Shown here: piece after piece, positions 42,989 through 53,057 of the stretch
Position numbering within the stretch: the first letter of the stretch is position 1
Layout of the letters: the number at the start of each line of letters is the position of its first letter
DNA from: an uncultured Roseobacter sp.
Lineage (GTDB): Bacteria; Pseudomonadota; Alphaproteobacteria; Rhodobacterales; Rhodobacteraceae
Direction: 5' to 3'
Length of the DNA: 64,000 nt
Assembly: GCF_947493125.1 (NCBI RefSeq)
Contig: NZ_CANLQB010000003.1
Coordinates: 186,001-250,000, forward strand
The notes under the pieces: generated by a model
Database searches by the model: none
What the model was told of the DNA's origin: nothing
The model's input: only the letters and a program-made list of their open reading frames with translations
Translations under genes and position numbers: made by a program

Positions 42989-43471
42989 ATGAAGTTTTCT
43001 ACACAAGAGGTGATGGAGGTTCCGGTCCAAACCGGGTTCGACATGCTCACGGATTTCGAACGACTGGAGCAGGCCGCTATCCACCGTGGTGTGGACCTGC
43101 GGCGGGTGAGCGAACCCGGTCAAGTTGGTGTCGGGCTGGCCTGGGAGGCGTCGTTTGCTTTGAACAACCGCAGGCGGAACATCAGCCTGCAGGTGACCCG
43201 GTTCGAGCCGCCTGGGCTGCTGACGCTGGATTTCCTGTCGCAGGGCCTATCCGGCGAGACCTGTTTGGAACTGGTGATGCTTTCTGCCAGCCGGACGCGG
43301 GTCATGGTCAGCCTGGAGATGCGGCCTGTCACATTGGCGGCGCGTCTCCTGCTTCAGTCGCTCAAGCTTGCCAAGCCGCGACTGAGCCAACGGTACAAGG
43401 CCCGCATCGCCCGTCATATCGGAGATCTGGAGAGCCGGTATGAGGGAGCAGGCTCGGCGGAAATGACCTAG
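42989..43471 (+). CDS. SRPBCC family protein
   Basis: A 160-aa protein of the SRPBCC/START-like (polyketide cyclase) superfamily, a hydrophobic ligand-binding fold. It begins MKFSTQEVMEVPVQTGFDML, followed by beta strands (VGVGLAWEASFALNNRRRNISL, LLTLDFLSQGLSGETCLELVML) and a long C-terminal helix. Ligand unknown. It follows nudC by 36 bases on the same strand, probably co-transcribed, and overlaps the convergent pheA gene by 4 bases. Confidence 0.75.
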   Translation: MKFSTQEVMEVPVQTGFDMLTDFERLEQAAIHRGVDLRRVSEPGQVGVGLAWEASFALNNRRRNISLQVTRFEPPGLLTLDFLSQGLSGETCLELVMLSASRTRVMVSLEMRPVTLAARLLLQSLKLAKPRLSQRYKARIARHIGDLESRYEGAGSAEMT

Positions 43472-44313
43472 TGTCGACCGAGGTCCGCGGGATAGACACC
43501 GAGGATTTCGACCATATTCGTGAAGTATTCCAGCTCTTCCAAGGCCCGCTGCACGCCCGGATCGTCTGGATGACCTTCGATATCGGCATAGAACTGGGTT
43601 GCCGTGAATGAGCCGCCGACCATGTAGCTTTCAAGCTTGGTCATGTTGATCCCATTGGTCGCGAAGCCCCCCATCGCCTTGTAGAGCGCGGCGGGAATGT
43701 TCCGGACCTCGAAGACGAAACTTGTGATCATCCCGTGATCGCCCCGCCGCCTGTGATCCGCTTCGGGCGACATCAGCAGAAATCGGGTGGTGTTGTTGCC
43801 TTCATCCTCGATGTGTCTCGCAAGCACGTCCAACCCGTAGATGTCCCCTGCCAGCTCACTCGCCAGCGCCGCCATGGATGGGTCTCCGGTCGCGGCCACG
43901 TCCTTGGCCGATCCCGCGGTGTCAGCGCCGGTCACGCGAGAAATGCCATGGCGGGCGAGAAATGCCTTGCACTGCCCCAGCAGCACGGTGTGGCTCATTG
44001 CCGATTTTACGTCTTCGATGGCCGTGCCCGGCACGGCCAGCAAGTTGATATGGACCCGCACGAACGCTTCTTCGATGATATGAAGGCCGGATTTCGGCAG
44101 CAGCGAGTGAATGTCGGCAACACGGCCATATGTCGTATTCTCGACCGGCAGCATCGCCAATTCGGCCTTGCCGCTGCGCACCGCATCGATTGCATCTTCG
44201 AAGGTTGCGCAGGGGACGGGGGTCATATTCGGGCGTGCCACCCTGCAGGCCTCATGGCTATAGGCGCCCAATTCACCCTGGAAGGCGATGCGGGCGGAGG
44301 ATGCGGTACTCAT
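43468..44313 (-). CDS. pheA: Prephenate dehydratase
   Basis: A 281-aa prephenate dehydratase, which makes phenylpyruvate in phenylalanine synthesis. The catalytic domain is at about 1-185 (AFQGELGAYSHEACRVARPN, LPVENTTYGRVADIHSLL and NNTTRFLLMSPE with the TTRF motif), and the ACT domain follows at about 195-275 with TKLESYMVGG, where phenylalanine would bind to inhibit. No chorismate mutase domain is present, the monofunctional type. The start at 44313 is natural. pheST elsewhere in the window also concern phenylalanine but are not linked. Confidence 0.95.
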   Translation of the reverse strand: MSTASSARIAFQGELGAYSHEACRVARPNMTPVPCATFEDAIDAVRSGKAELAMLPVENTTYGRVADIHSLLPKSGLHIIEEAFVRVHINLLAVPGTAIEDVKSAMSHTVLLGQCKAFLARHGISRVTGADTAGSAKDVAATGDPSMAALASELAGDIYGLDVLARHIEDEGNNTTRFLLMSPEADHRRRGDHGMITSFVFEVRNIPAALYKAMGGFATNGINMTKLESYMVGGSFTATQFYADIEGHPDDPGVQRALEELEYFTNMVEILGVYPADLGRH

Positions 44314-44432
44314 TAAGCGTTCCTTGGCTCTTTTCTTCTATGCGGGGTCGATTGGTCGCGGTAACTACACCTTGCCACCGGTAAGGTGAAGCAATAGATA
44401 GCGCGCAAACCCGTAGAAATGGATCGATGAGA

Positions 44433-44939
44433 ATGCTCGACACAATGACCTTCACGAAAGCAGCCGGTGCCGTTTGTGGCGCACTGCTTGTATTTCTGCT
44501 TGGTAAATGGGCCGCCGAGGAGCTGTATCATGTGGACAGTCACGGCGAAGCGTCTTACGTGATCGAGGTCGAGGGTGCCGAAGAGGTTGCGGAAGTCGAA
44601 GAAGAAGTCGATTTCGCAACGGTTCTGGCCTCGGCCGACCCGGAGGCGGGCGCGCGTGTCTTCCGCAAATGCTCCGCGTGCCACAAGCTGGCTGATGGTG
44701 AAAACGGCACCGGCCCGCATCTTTATGGAGTGGTCGGTCGCGACAAAGGCGGGGTCGATGGGTTCAACTACTCCGACACGCTGGCCTCGATGGAAGGCGA
44801 CTGGACTGCGGAAAACCTCAACGGGTTCCTGGAGCGTCCCTCTTCTTATGCGCCCGGCACTTCGATGAGCTTTGCGGGCTTGCGGAAGGTCGAAGAGCGG
44901 GCCGATCTGATCGCCTATCTGGACAGTCTCGACAACTGA
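44433..44939 (+). CDS. cycM: Membrane-anchored cytochrome c, CycM type
   Basis: A 168-aa cytochrome c. It begins [20 protein letters not shown], an uncleaved N-terminal anchor typical of cytochrome c552/CycM of Paracoccus, then an acidic linker ([16 protein letters not shown]) and a class I cytochrome c domain with the haem site CSACH and a distal Met ligand in GTSMSF. It would carry electrons from the bc1 complex to terminal oxidases on the periplasmic face. Start could also be the Met 6 bases earlier at 44427. A terminator follows. Confidence 0.92.
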   Translation: MLDTMTFTKAAGAVCGALLVFLLGKWAAEELYHVDSHGEASYVIEVEGAEEVAEVEEEVDFATVLASADPEAGARVFRKCSACHKLADGENGTGPHLYGVVGRDKGGVDGFNYSDTLASMEGDWTAENLNGFLERPSSYAPGTSMSFAGLRKVEERADLIAYLDSLDN

Positions 44940-44962
44940 TCTTAACCACAAATTAACCAAAG

Positions 44963-44994
44963 AAGCCGCTTGTTAAGAAACAGGCGGCTTTTTT
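44963..44994 (+). terminator. Terminator after cycM
   Basis: AAGCCGCTTGT pairs with ACAGGCGGCTT (one G-T pair), followed by a T-run of six at 44989-44994. Confidence 0.9.
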
Positions 44995-45121
44995 CACGGA
45001 CGTGTCTCTGGCGATACGATCACATTTTCGCAACTTGTAACTTGGCGCGCCGCTCCGTTAGCTTACATGGTTAACGACAGAGACGCCGAGATGCGCGGCG
45101 CAAAACCGGAGGATATGCGAG

Positions 45122-47050
45122 ATGACCCCCCCCCAGGCCCGTAAGGTTGCGCAGCCTTCATGGAGAGGCCTCAAGACGGTCGGTCTTGGCGTTCTGCTGC
45201 TGGCGCTATCTTGGGTCTGGCCCAGCGCGGTCGTTGCTGAAGAAGAGACGATCGTAAGCCATGGGTATTCCTTCTATGGCGATCTCAGCTACCCCGAGGA
45301 TTACGAACACTTCAGCTATGTGAATCCGAATGCGCCGAAAGGCGGCGAGTTGTCCATCGCCTTCGTTGGAACGCTGGATTCCATGAACCCCTATGCCCGT
45401 CAGGGCCGTGCGCACGCCTTCTCCGTCTTCATGTACGAGAGCCTTCTGGGTGAAGGTGCGGCGGGCACCTCGGCACCGGCGGATATTTACGGGGAGTATT
45501 ATGGACTTCTGGCGGAACGGCTGGAGTACCCGCCAAGCAAGGACTGGGTGATCTTCTACATGCGGCCGGAAGCGCGGTTCTCGGACGGCACACCAGTCAC
45601 CGCGCATGATATTGCCTTCAGCCACAACCTGCTGCTGGATCAAGGCTTCAAGTCCTACGCGGACAGCGTGCGCCGGGCCATTCCGAAAGTCGAAGTACTG
45701 GATGATCACACGATTAAGTTTTATTTCGCCGAGGGGATCTCGCGGCGCAGCCTGATTGAGCAAGTGGGGACGGTGCCGGCCTGGTCGAGGAAGTGGTACG
45801 AAGACACCGGCGCACGGCTTGACGAAAGCCGCCTGGAGGCGCCAACCGGCTCCGGGCCGTATATGGTGGAAAGCGTCGATATCTCCCGCCGGATCGTCTT
45901 GAAACGCAACCCCGACTATTGGGGTACGGATTTGCCGTTCAACCGCGGGCGGCACAATTTTGACCGGCTCCGCCTGGAGATTTTCGGAGACGACACCGCC
46001 GCGTTTGAAGCCTTCAAGGCCGGAGAGTACACCTTCCGAGCAGAGGCCGACCCAAAGCGTTGGGCGACCGGGTATGATTTCCCAAAAACCCGTGCTGGCC
46101 AGGTGGTCCAGAAGGAATTGCCGAATGGGAATCCGCCGGTGCCCACCGGTATCATCTTCAATCTCGCCAGCCCGGTGCTGCAGGACAAGCGCGTTCGGGA
46201 AGCGGTCGCGCGTGCCTATAATTTCGAATGGACAAACGAGAGCTTGCAGTACGGGTTGTACAACCAGCGTGTATCCTTCACCCAAGGCTCGCCGCTGATG
46301 GCGGAGGGCACGCCGACAGGCGCGGAACTTGAGCTGCTGCAATCCCTGGGCGACCTGGTGCCTCCCAAGATGCTGACGGAGAATGTCCGTATCCCCCATG
46401 CGTCCAGCGCTGATCGCCTGTTTGATCGGCGGCAGGCGCGTGTCGCGATGGCGCTGTTGGATGAGGCCGGGTGGACCGTCGATGATGACGGGGTGCGGCG
46501 CAATTCCGATGGGACCGCCTTGACGCTCAATTTCCTGTTCAACTCGGCTGCCGGTGCCACACTCACGGCTGCGATGGAGAATTTCGTGTCGAACGCCCAG
46601 AAAATGGGTATCAACGTGGCCTTCGAAAAGGTCGACCCCTCGCAATACACAGCCCGTGAGCGCGACCGGGACTATGATCTGCTCTATGACAGCTATGCGA
46701 GCTTCCTCGCGGCGGGCACCGGGCTGACACAGCGGTTCGGCTCCGAGGATGCGGCCTTTTCCCTGTTCAATCCGGCGGGGCTTGCCAGTCCACTTGTGGA
46801 TGCCCTGATCGACGCTGCTCTGGACGCCGAGACGCGGGAGGAGGAAACGGCTGCTCTGATGGCGCTCGACCGAGCGTTGCGATATGAGTTCATCATGATA
46901 CCGCTCTGGTATAACCCCTCTCATTGGGTGGCTTATTACGATCAATACGAGCATCCTGAGATCCCGCCCTATAACCTGGGGTATCTAGACTTTTGGTGGT
47001 ATAATGAAGACAAGGCGGACGCACTGCGCGACGCAGGGGCGCTGAGGTAG
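45122..47050 (+). CDS. yejA: ABC transporter substrate-binding protein YejA
   Basis: A 642-aa peptide-type periplasmic binding protein (family 5), YejA. The N terminus is unusual ([20 protein letters not shown]) before a hydrophobic signal segment ([20 protein letters not shown]). Family blocks: [67 protein letters not shown]. The YejABEF system imports peptides (microcin C in E. coli). Start at 45122 has GGAGG at 45108-45112. The second to fourth codons contain nine consecutive C bases, see findings. It heads a four-gene operon. Confidence 0.93.
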   Translation: MTPPQARKVAQPSWRGLKTVGLGVLLLALSWVWPSAVVAEEETIVSHGYSFYGDLSYPEDYEHFSYVNPNAPKGGELSIAFVGTLDSMNPYARQGRAHAFSVFMYESLLGEGAAGTSAPADIYGEYYGLLAERLEYPPSKDWVIFYMRPEARFSDGTPVTAHDIAFSHNLLLDQGFKSYADSVRRAIPKVEVLDDHTIKFYFAEGISRRSLIEQVGTVPAWSRKWYEDTGARLDESRLEAPTGSGPYMVESVDISRRIVLKRNPDYWGTDLPFNRGRHNFDRLRLEIFGDDTAAFEAFKAGEYTFRAEADPKRWATGYDFPKTRAGQVVQKELPNGNPPVPTGIIFNLASPVLQDKRVREAVARAYNFEWTNESLQYGLYNQRVSFTQGSPLMAEGTPTGAELELLQSLGDLVPPKMLTENVRIPHASSADRLFDRRQARVAMALLDEAGWTVDDDGVRRNSDGTALTLNFLFNSAAGATLTAAMENFVSNAQKMGINVAFEKVDPSQYTARERDRDYDLLYDSYASFLAAGTGLTQRFGSEDAAFSLFNPAGLASPLVDALIDAALDAETREEETAALMALDRALRYEFIMIPLWYNPSHWVAYYDQYEHPEIPPYNLGYLDFWWYNEDKADALRDAGALR

Positions 47051-47057
47051 TCTCCCT

Positions 47058-48149
47058 ATGGGCGCCTATATTGTCCGACGTCTTCTGCTCATTGTTCCGA
47101 CCCTGCTCGGAATCATGCTCATCAATTTCGCGCTTGTGCAGTTTGTTCCCGGAGGCCCCGTCGAACAGGCGATTGCCCGCGCTCAGGGCGGCGGCGACGT
47201 GTTTGGAGGCTTTGCGGGCACAAACAACGATGCGAGCGTGGATGAGCTGAATACGGCGTCAGACAGCAAATACGTTGGCGCCCGTGGTCTGCCGCCCGAA
47301 TTCATCGCGGAACTCGAGCGTGAGTTCGGCTTTGACAAGCCGCCGATCGAACGCTTCCTCAACATGATCTGGAATTACATGCGGTTTGATTTCGGAGAAA
47401 GTTACTTTCGCTCCATCTCCGTTATCGACCTGATCAAGGAAAAGCTGCCGGTCTCCATCACGCTAGGGCTGTGGTCGACGCTGATCGCCTATTTGGTGTC
47501 GATCCCCCTGGGCATTCGCAAGGCGGTCAAGGACGGAACCAGCTTCGATACCTGGACCTCCGGCGCCATCATCGCCGCTTATGCCATACCCGGATTTCTC
47601 TTCGCCATTCTGTTGCTTGTGCTCTTCGCTGGCGGCTCCTATTGGCAGATTTTTCCGCTCAGAGGTCTGACGTCTGACAACTTTGACCAGCTTAGCCCGC
47701 TGGGCAAGGTTGCCGACTACTTCTGGCACATCACCCTGCCCGTGCTGGCCTCAACCATCTCGGCTTTTGCGACGCTCACCCTGCTCACGAAGAACAGCTT
47801 CCTCGACGAGATCAAGAAGCAGTATGTGATCACCGCCCGTGCCAAGGGCCTTGCCGAGGGTCGGGTCCTCTATGGGCATGTGTTCCGTAACGCGATGCTG
47901 ATTGTAATTGCGGGCTTTCCGGCCGTGTTCATCGGTGTGTTCTTCGGAGGCTCGCTGATCATCGAAACGATTTTCAGCCTGGATGGCCTCGGCCGATTGG
48001 GGTTCGAGGCGGCGGTCGCACGGGACTACCCGGTGGTCTTCGGAACCCTGTTCATCTTCGGCCTGATCGGCTTGATCGTCGGGATCCTGTCCGACCTCAT
48101 GTATGTGCTCGTCGATCCGCGCATCGATTTTGAGCGGAGGGAAGGTTGA
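47058..48149 (+). CDS. yejB: Peptide ABC transporter permease YejB
   Basis: A 363-aa inner-membrane permease of the dipeptide/oligopeptide type, with an N-terminal helix ([20 protein letters not shown]), a long periplasmic loop to about residue 125, and five more helices. The EAA loop is at [24 protein letters not shown]. YejB is longer than DppB because of the loop. It follows yejA by 7 bases and overlaps yejE by one base (TGATG). Confidence 0.93.
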   Translation: MGAYIVRRLLLIVPTLLGIMLINFALVQFVPGGPVEQAIARAQGGGDVFGGFAGTNNDASVDELNTASDSKYVGARGLPPEFIAELEREFGFDKPPIERFLNMIWNYMRFDFGESYFRSISVIDLIKEKLPVSITLGLWSTLIAYLVSIPLGIRKAVKDGTSFDTWTSGAIIAAYAIPGFLFAILLLVLFAGGSYWQIFPLRGLTSDNFDQLSPLGKVADYFWHITLPVLASTISAFATLTLLTKNSFLDEIKKQYVITARAKGLAEGRVLYGHVFRNAMLIVIAGFPAVFIGVFFGGSLIIETIFSLDGLGRLGFEAAVARDYPVVFGTLFIFGLIGLIVGILSDLMYVLVDPRIDFERREG

Positions 48150-49255
48150 TGGCCATGTCCCCGCTCAACCAGCGCCGCTGGCGAAATTTCAAGCGGAACA
48201 GGCGCGCTTACTGGTCCTTGTGGATATTCGCGGTGCTCTTCGGGATTTCGCTGATGGCGGAGTTCGTCGCCTATGATAAACCGATCCTGGTTCAGTATCG
48301 CGGCAGCTACTATACGCCGATCTGGTCTTTCTACCCGGAGACGGAATTCGGCGGCGATTTCCAGACCGAGGCCGTCTATCGCGACCCTGAGGTGCAATGC
48401 CTGATCGAGACCGGTGGTTTGGAGCTCTGCTTCGACGACCCAGAGGGCTACATCGAAGACGCGCAGGACGGGATCATCGAGGGAGAGCCCATCGAGAAAG
48501 GGTGGGCGATCTGGCCGCTCATCCCGTATTCCTTCGACACCGCCGTTGACCGTCCCGGCGCTGCGCCACTGCCGCCAAACGCGGAGAATCTGCTTGGTAC
48601 CGACGGCACAAAGCGTGATGTGCTCGCTCGTGTGATCCACGGGTTTCGCCTGTCCATCATCTTCACGCTGATCGTCACCGGAGCCGCGAGCCTGATCGGA
48701 ATCATCGCCGGAGCCGTACAGGGCTTCTTCGGCGGCAAGACCGACCTGATCTTTCAGCGGATCATAGAGATCTGGTCTTCGACCCCGTCTCTCTACGTCA
48801 TCATCATCATGTTCGCCATTCTCGGCCGAAGTTTCTGGCTGCTGGTGATCCTGCTGGTGCTGTTCAGTTGGACGTCGCTGGTTGGCGTCGTGCGGGCGGA
48901 ATTTCTGCGCGCGCGCAATCTCGAGTATGTGCGTGCCGCGCGGGCCTTGGGCGTTGGCAACATGACCATCATGTTTCGCCACATGCTGCCAAATGCGATG
49001 GTCGCCACGCTGACCATGCTGCCGTTCATTGTCACCGGAACCATCTCGACGCTTGCGATCCTCGACTTCCTCGGCTTTGGCCTGCCATCCTCAGCCCCGT
49101 CCCTCGGCGAGTTGACCTTGCAGGCCAAGCAGAACCTTCAGGCGCCGTGGCTGGCCTTCACCGCCTTCTTCACCTTCGCGATCATGCTCTCGCTGCTGAT
49201 CTTCATCTTCGAAGGCATCCGCGATGCGTTCGATCCGAGAAAGACCTTCTCATGA
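48149..49255 (+). CDS. yejE: Peptide ABC transporter permease YejE
   Basis: A 368-aa second permease of the Yej system. The N-terminal helix RAYWSLWIFAVLFGISLMAE is followed by a periplasmic loop of about 100 residues (PETEFGGDFQTEAVYRDPEVQC...) and five helices (LIVTGAASLIGIIAGAVQGF onward). EAA motif: YVRAARALGVGNMTIMFRHMLP. Start ATG at 48149 overlaps the yejB stop; its end overlaps yejF (ATGA), so translation is coupled. Confidence 0.93.
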   Translation: MAMSPLNQRRWRNFKRNRRAYWSLWIFAVLFGISLMAEFVAYDKPILVQYRGSYYTPIWSFYPETEFGGDFQTEAVYRDPEVQCLIETGGLELCFDDPEGYIEDAQDGIIEGEPIEKGWAIWPLIPYSFDTAVDRPGAAPLPPNAENLLGTDGTKRDVLARVIHGFRLSIIFTLIVTGAASLIGIIAGAVQGFFGGKTDLIFQRIIEIWSSTPSLYVIIIMFAILGRSFWLLVILLVLFSWTSLVGVVRAEFLRARNLEYVRAARALGVGNMTIMFRHMLPNAMVATLTMLPFIVTGTISTLAILDFLGFGLPSSAPSLGELTLQAKQNLQAPWLAFTAFFTFAIMLSLLIFIFEGIRDAFDPRKTFS

Positions 49256-50832
49256 GCGCATTGCTCGAGGTGAAAGACCTGCGCGTCAGCTTCCGGCAGG
49301 ACGGGACATTGACCGAAGCGGTCAAGGGTGTGAGCTTCTCTGTCGCACGTGGCGAGACCGTTGCGCTGGTGGGCGAGTCCGGATCGGGCAAGTCTGTGTC
49401 CGCTCTGTCAACGGTCGCGCTGCTTGGGGAAAGCGCTGAGGTCTCCGGATCTGTGGTGTTCGACGGCCAACAGATGATTGGCGCAGAGGAGGCGAAACTG
49501 CGCGAGGTGCGCGGAAATGATATCAGCTTTATTTTCCAGGAACCTATGACGTCCTTGAACCCGCTGCACACCATCGAAAAGCAGCTTGGCGAAAGCCTGG
49601 CCTTGCACCAGGGGCTCGCCGGGGCTGCGGCGCGGGCACGGATACTGGAGTTGCTGGATCAGGTCGGAATTCCCGACGCTGAGACGCGGCTTGCCAGCTA
49701 TCCGCACCAGTTGTCCGGCGGGCAACGGCAACGGGTCATGATCGCGATGGCGCTTGCCAATGAGCCCGACGTGTTGATCGCGGATGAGCCGACGACGGCG
49801 CTCGATGTCACCATCCAGGCGCAGATCCTCGATCTGCTCAAGGAACTCAAGGATCGTCTGGGGATGGGATTGTTGTTTATCACCCATGATCTGGGGATTG
49901 TACGGCGCATCGCGGATCGCGTCTGCGTGATGCAGCATGGCGAGATCGTCGAGACCGGTCCTGCACGCGAGATTTTCGACGCACCGCGCCACCCCTATAC
50001 GATAAAGCTTCTAAGTGCCGAGCCGTCGGGTGGCCCCGCGCCCGTGCCACAGGATGCCGATATTGTGGCGCAAACAGACAACATGAAGATCTGGTTTCCG
50101 ATCCAGGCTGGCCTGCTGCGGCGCACCGTCGGCCATGTGAAAGCGGTCAACGATGCCAGTCTGACCGTCCGGGCAGGGGAGACCATCGGGATCGTCGGCG
50201 AAAGCGGATCGGGCAAGACCACGCTGGCACTGGCGATCATGCGGCTGATTGCGTCGGAGGGCCAGATCGTCTTCATGGGGCGGGATGTGCGCAAATGGTC
50301 GACGCGCGAGCTGCGCAGCCTTCGCAAAGACATGCAGATCGTTTTCCAGGACCCCTATGGCTCGCTCTCTCCGCGGATGACCTGCGCGCAGATCATCGCC
50401 GAAGGGCTTGGCATTCACAATGTGGACGCGGATCGTGACCCGCGGGATCTAGTCCGGGAGGTCATGGTCGAAGTTGGTCTGGATCCGGCCACGATGGATC
50501 GCTATCCGCATGAATTCTCAGGTGGTCAGAGGCAAAGGATCGCAATTGCGCGTGCCATGGTGTTGCGCCCGCGTCTGCTTGTTCTGGACGAGCCAACCTC
50601 CGCGCTCGACATGACCGTGCAGGTGCAGATCGTCGATCTATTGCGCGATTTGCAGGCGAAATATGGTTTGGCTTACATCTTTATCAGCCACGATCTCAAA
50701 GTCGTTCGCGCGATGTCACATCAGGTCATGGTGATGAACCGTGGAGATGTTGTTGAGCTTGGAGATGTGAATGCCGTCTTTGACACACCGCAACATACGT
50801 ACACTCGCACGCTCCTGCAGGCTGCGGTCTGA
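49252..50832 (+). CDS. yejF: Peptide ABC transporter dual ATPase YejF
   Basis: A 526-aa fused ATPase with two ABC domains. Domain 1: Walker A VGESGSGKSVSA, signature LSGGQRQRVMIAM, Walker B VLIADEPTTALD. Domain 2 (from about residue 280): Walker A VGESGSGKTTLALAIM, signature FSGGQRQRIAIARAM, Walker B LLVLDEPTSALD. It powers the YejBE channel. It starts with an ATGA overlap with yejE. A GGGTGGGCTTTAGGCCACCC palindrome lies 31 bases after its stop. Confidence 0.96.
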   Translation: MSALLEVKDLRVSFRQDGTLTEAVKGVSFSVARGETVALVGESGSGKSVSALSTVALLGESAEVSGSVVFDGQQMIGAEEAKLREVRGNDISFIFQEPMTSLNPLHTIEKQLGESLALHQGLAGAAARARILELLDQVGIPDAETRLASYPHQLSGGQRQRVMIAMALANEPDVLIADEPTTALDVTIQAQILDLLKELKDRLGMGLLFITHDLGIVRRIADRVCVMQHGEIVETGPAREIFDAPRHPYTIKLLSAEPSGGPAPVPQDADIVAQTDNMKIWFPIQAGLLRRTVGHVKAVNDASLTVRAGETIGIVGESGSGKTTLALAIMRLIASEGQIVFMGRDVRKWSTRELRSLRKDMQIVFQDPYGSLSPRMTCAQIIAEGLGIHNVDADRDPRDLVREVMVEVGLDPATMDRYPHEFSGGQRQRIAIARAMVLRPRLLVLDEPTSALDMTVQVQIVDLLRDLQAKYGLAYIFISHDLKVVRAMSHQVMVMNRGDVVELGDVNAVFDTPQHTYTRTLLQAAV

Positions 50833-50863
50833 TCTTTCGCGTGTCCGGTGACACCGGCAGGTT

Positions 50864-50883
50864 GGGTGGGCTTTAGGCCACCC
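50864..50883. repeat. Recurring palindrome between yejF and hemN
   Basis: GGGTGG (50864-50869) pairs with CCACCC (50878-50883) around GCTTTAGG. It is the third copy of the element at 31316 and (inverted) 21788. It lies between convergent genes and probably terminates both. Confidence 0.75.
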
Positions 50884-50888
50884 TTGCG

Positions 50889-52244
50889 TCAGATCGCCGA
50901 GGCGTGCCCCGCGCCCGACATGTCATAGGCGTCGAAGAAACGCGCGATAATCCGGGTGAGCGGGCGTCCCTCGGGTCTGATCCGCAGACCCGTCTCCGTC
51001 AACTGCACCATCTCTCCAAACCGATCCGCTGCCGATTGCAGCAACTCCGCAAGGCGCCGCACGTGATCGGGAAAGCGCTGCGCAATGTCATCAAAACGCA
51101 CGTCAAAGTCACACATCAGCGCTTCAATGATCCGCGCGCGTAGAAGGTCCTCGCCAGCAAAGGCGTGCCCGCGCGCCGCGGCAAACCGCCCGCTTTGAAC
51201 CGCTTTTGCATAATCCGATGTCGCCGAGGCGTTCTGGGTATATCCTTGCGGAAACCGCGAAATCGCCGAAGCGCCAAGGCCGATAAGCACATCTGCGGGG
51301 TCGTCGGTGTAGCCCTGGAAGTTTCGGCGCAGGCACCCCGCACGCGCTGCAATAGCCAGGCTGTCGTGCGGCGCCGCGAAGTGGTCGATGCCAATTTGGG
51401 TATACCCATCCCAATCGAAGAGCCGCGCTGCCGTTTCAAACAGGTTCAGCCGTCGTTCGGGTGCTGGCAGGGCATCGCTTGGGATCATCGACTGGCGCCG
51501 CGCCATCCAAGGCACATGCGCATAGCCGTAAAGCGCCACGCGGTCCGGGTTCAGTGTCAGCAGTTTCTGAACGGAGGCCGCGATCTTGGTCTCGTCCTGA
51601 TGGGGCAAACCGTAGAGGATATCCGCATTCAGAGAAGTGATGCCGGCGGCCCTGAGCATCTCGGACGCGTCGCGGGTGATCTCAAAGCCCTGGATCCGGC
51701 CAATGGTGGTCTGAACCTCCGGGTCGAAGTCCTGTACGCCAATCGAGGCCCGGTTCATGCCCGCTTTTGCCAGCCCCTGCACGCGTGCCGAATCAATTTC
51801 GTTGGGGTCCACCTCCACCGAGAACTCCGCATTCGGGGCCAGCGGCGCGACATCGGAAACCGCACTTGCCAGGTTGGCGATCATGTCAGGCGGCAGAAGC
51901 GTCGGTGTTCCGCCGCCCCAGTGCATCCGGCTCAGCGTGACACCGGATGGCAGCAGTTGGCCGAGCATCTCAACCTCCTGAATCAGCGTGTCGAGATAGC
52001 CCTGAACCGGTGACAGCGTCTGGGTCCCTTGCGTGCGGCAGGCACAGAACCAGCAGAGCCTTCTGCAGAAGGGGATATGCAGATAGAGCGAGATCTGGCT
52101 GCCCTGCGGGATCGCACGGATCCAGCTTTCCATCTGCCCTCCGCCAATGTCGGATTTGAACTGGGGTGCGGTAGGGTAGCTTGTGTACCTCGGCACCATC
52201 GCGTCAAAAAGACCCAGCTTTGCTAATTTGGATGTCATGTGCAT
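50889..52244 (-). CDS. hemN: Oxygen-independent coproporphyrinogen III oxidase
   Basis: A 451-aa radical SAM enzyme that decarboxylates coproporphyrinogen III without oxygen in haem synthesis. The start region shows VPRYTSYPTAPQF, the radical SAM cluster is in PFCRRLCWFCACR (CxxxCxxC, about residues 60-70), followed by HWGGGTPTLLPPDMI and SVEVDPNEI. Length is normal for HemN proper rather than HemW. The start is 52244 or, two codons later, 52238. An FNR box lies in the short gap shared with the divergent fnrL, so it is probably induced at low oxygen. Confidence 0.95.
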   Translation of the reverse strand: MHMTSKLAKLGLFDAMVPRYTSYPTAPQFKSDIGGGQMESWIRAIPQGSQISLYLHIPFCRRLCWFCACRTQGTQTLSPVQGYLDTLIQEVEMLGQLLPSGVTLSRMHWGGGTPTLLPPDMIANLASAVSDVAPLAPNAEFSVEVDPNEIDSARVQGLAKAGMNRASIGVQDFDPEVQTTIGRIQGFEITRDASEMLRAAGITSLNADILYGLPHQDETKIAASVQKLLTLNPDRVALYGYAHVPWMARRQSMIPSDALPAPERRLNLFETAARLFDWDGYTQIGIDHFAAPHDSLAIAARAGCLRRNFQGYTDDPADVLIGLGASAISRFPQGYTQNASATSDYAKAVQSGRFAAARGHAFAGEDLLRARIIEALMCDFDVRFDDIAQRFPDHVRRLAELLQSAADRFGEMVQLTETGLRIRPEGRPLTRIIARFFDAYDMSGAGHASAI

Positions 52245-52278
52245 ACTGCTCGCATAAAGTGCGTTGTGTCACTGTTCC

Positions 52279-52292
52279 TTGACACAGATCAA
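52279..52292. promoter_or_regulatory. FNR box between hemN and fnrL
   Basis: TTGACACAGATCAA matches the FNR consensus (TTGAT-N4-ATCAA) at all but one arm base. It lies 16 bases upstream of the fnrL start codon and 35 bases upstream of the hemN start, so it can serve autoregulation of fnrL and control of hemN. Confidence 0.9.
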
Positions 52293-52307
52293 AAGTGGAG
52301 CTCCAAA

Positions 52308-53051
52308 ATGCAGCAGGTGGTTGCCCCTGCCTTCAAGACCTGTTCGGACTGTCCGATCCGTCATCGGGCGGTCTGCGCCAAATGTGACAGCCAAGAACTC
52401 GAGCTGTTGGAAGACATCAAGTATTATCGAAGTTTCAGTGCGGGGCAGACCGTGATGTGGGCCGGTGATCACATGGACTTCGTGGCCTCGGTCGTGTCGG
52501 GCGTCGCAACCCTGACTCAGACGATGGAGGATGGCCGGACCCAGATGGTCGGCCTGTTGCTGCCGTCTGACTTCGTCGGGCGCCCCGGACGCGCCGAGGC
52601 GGCCTATACGGTGACGGCCACGTCGGATTTGGTGATGTGCTGCTTCCGGCGCAAACCCTTTGAGCAGATGATCAGCACGACACCCCATATTGCGCACCGT
52701 TTGCTCGAGATGACGCTGGACGAACTAGACGCAGCGCGCGAATGGATGTTGGTTTTAGGCCGAAAAACAGCGCGCGAGAAGATCGCCAGCCTGCTTTCGA
52801 TCATCGCGCGGCGTGATGCGCTCCTTGGTCTGGCCGCGCCCGGAAAGGAGCTGCAGGTCGAGATCCCGCTCACACGCGAAGCCATGGCGGACTATCTTGG
52901 CCTCACACTGGAGACCGTCAGCCGCCAAATCTCCGCACTGAAGCGGGACGGCGTGATCGTGCTCAGCGGCAAGCGGCTGGTGACGATTCCCGATATGGAT
53001 CGGCTCATGACCGAGGCGGGCGACGACAGTGATGGCGGCTATCTGGTCTGA
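52308..53051 (+). CDS. fnrL: FNR-type oxygen-sensing regulator FnrL
   Basis: A 247-aa Crp/FNR family regulator. The iron-sulfur cluster cysteines are CSDC and CAKC (about residues 13-30), with another in the MCC stretch (about residue 110). The cyclic nucleotide-like domain covers about 35-140 and the HTH (about 190-215: EAMADYLGLTLETVSRQISALK) binds FNR boxes. When the [4Fe-4S] cluster is intact, at low oxygen, it dimerises and activates. Start at 52308 was chosen as the first Met after the box. It sits beside hemN and, after usp, the cbb3 oxidase operon, its known targets in relatives. Confidence 0.94.
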   Translation: MQQVVAPAFKTCSDCPIRHRAVCAKCDSQELELLEDIKYYRSFSAGQTVMWAGDHMDFVASVVSGVATLTQTMEDGRTQMVGLLLPSDFVGRPGRAEAAYTVTATSDLVMCCFRRKPFEQMISTTPHIAHRLLEMTLDELDAAREWMLVLGRKTAREKIASLLSIIARRDALLGLAAPGKELQVEIPLTREAMADYLGLTLETVSRQISALKRDGVIVLSGKRLVTIPDMDRLMTEAGDDSDGGYLV

Positions 53052-53057
53052 TCCGCA

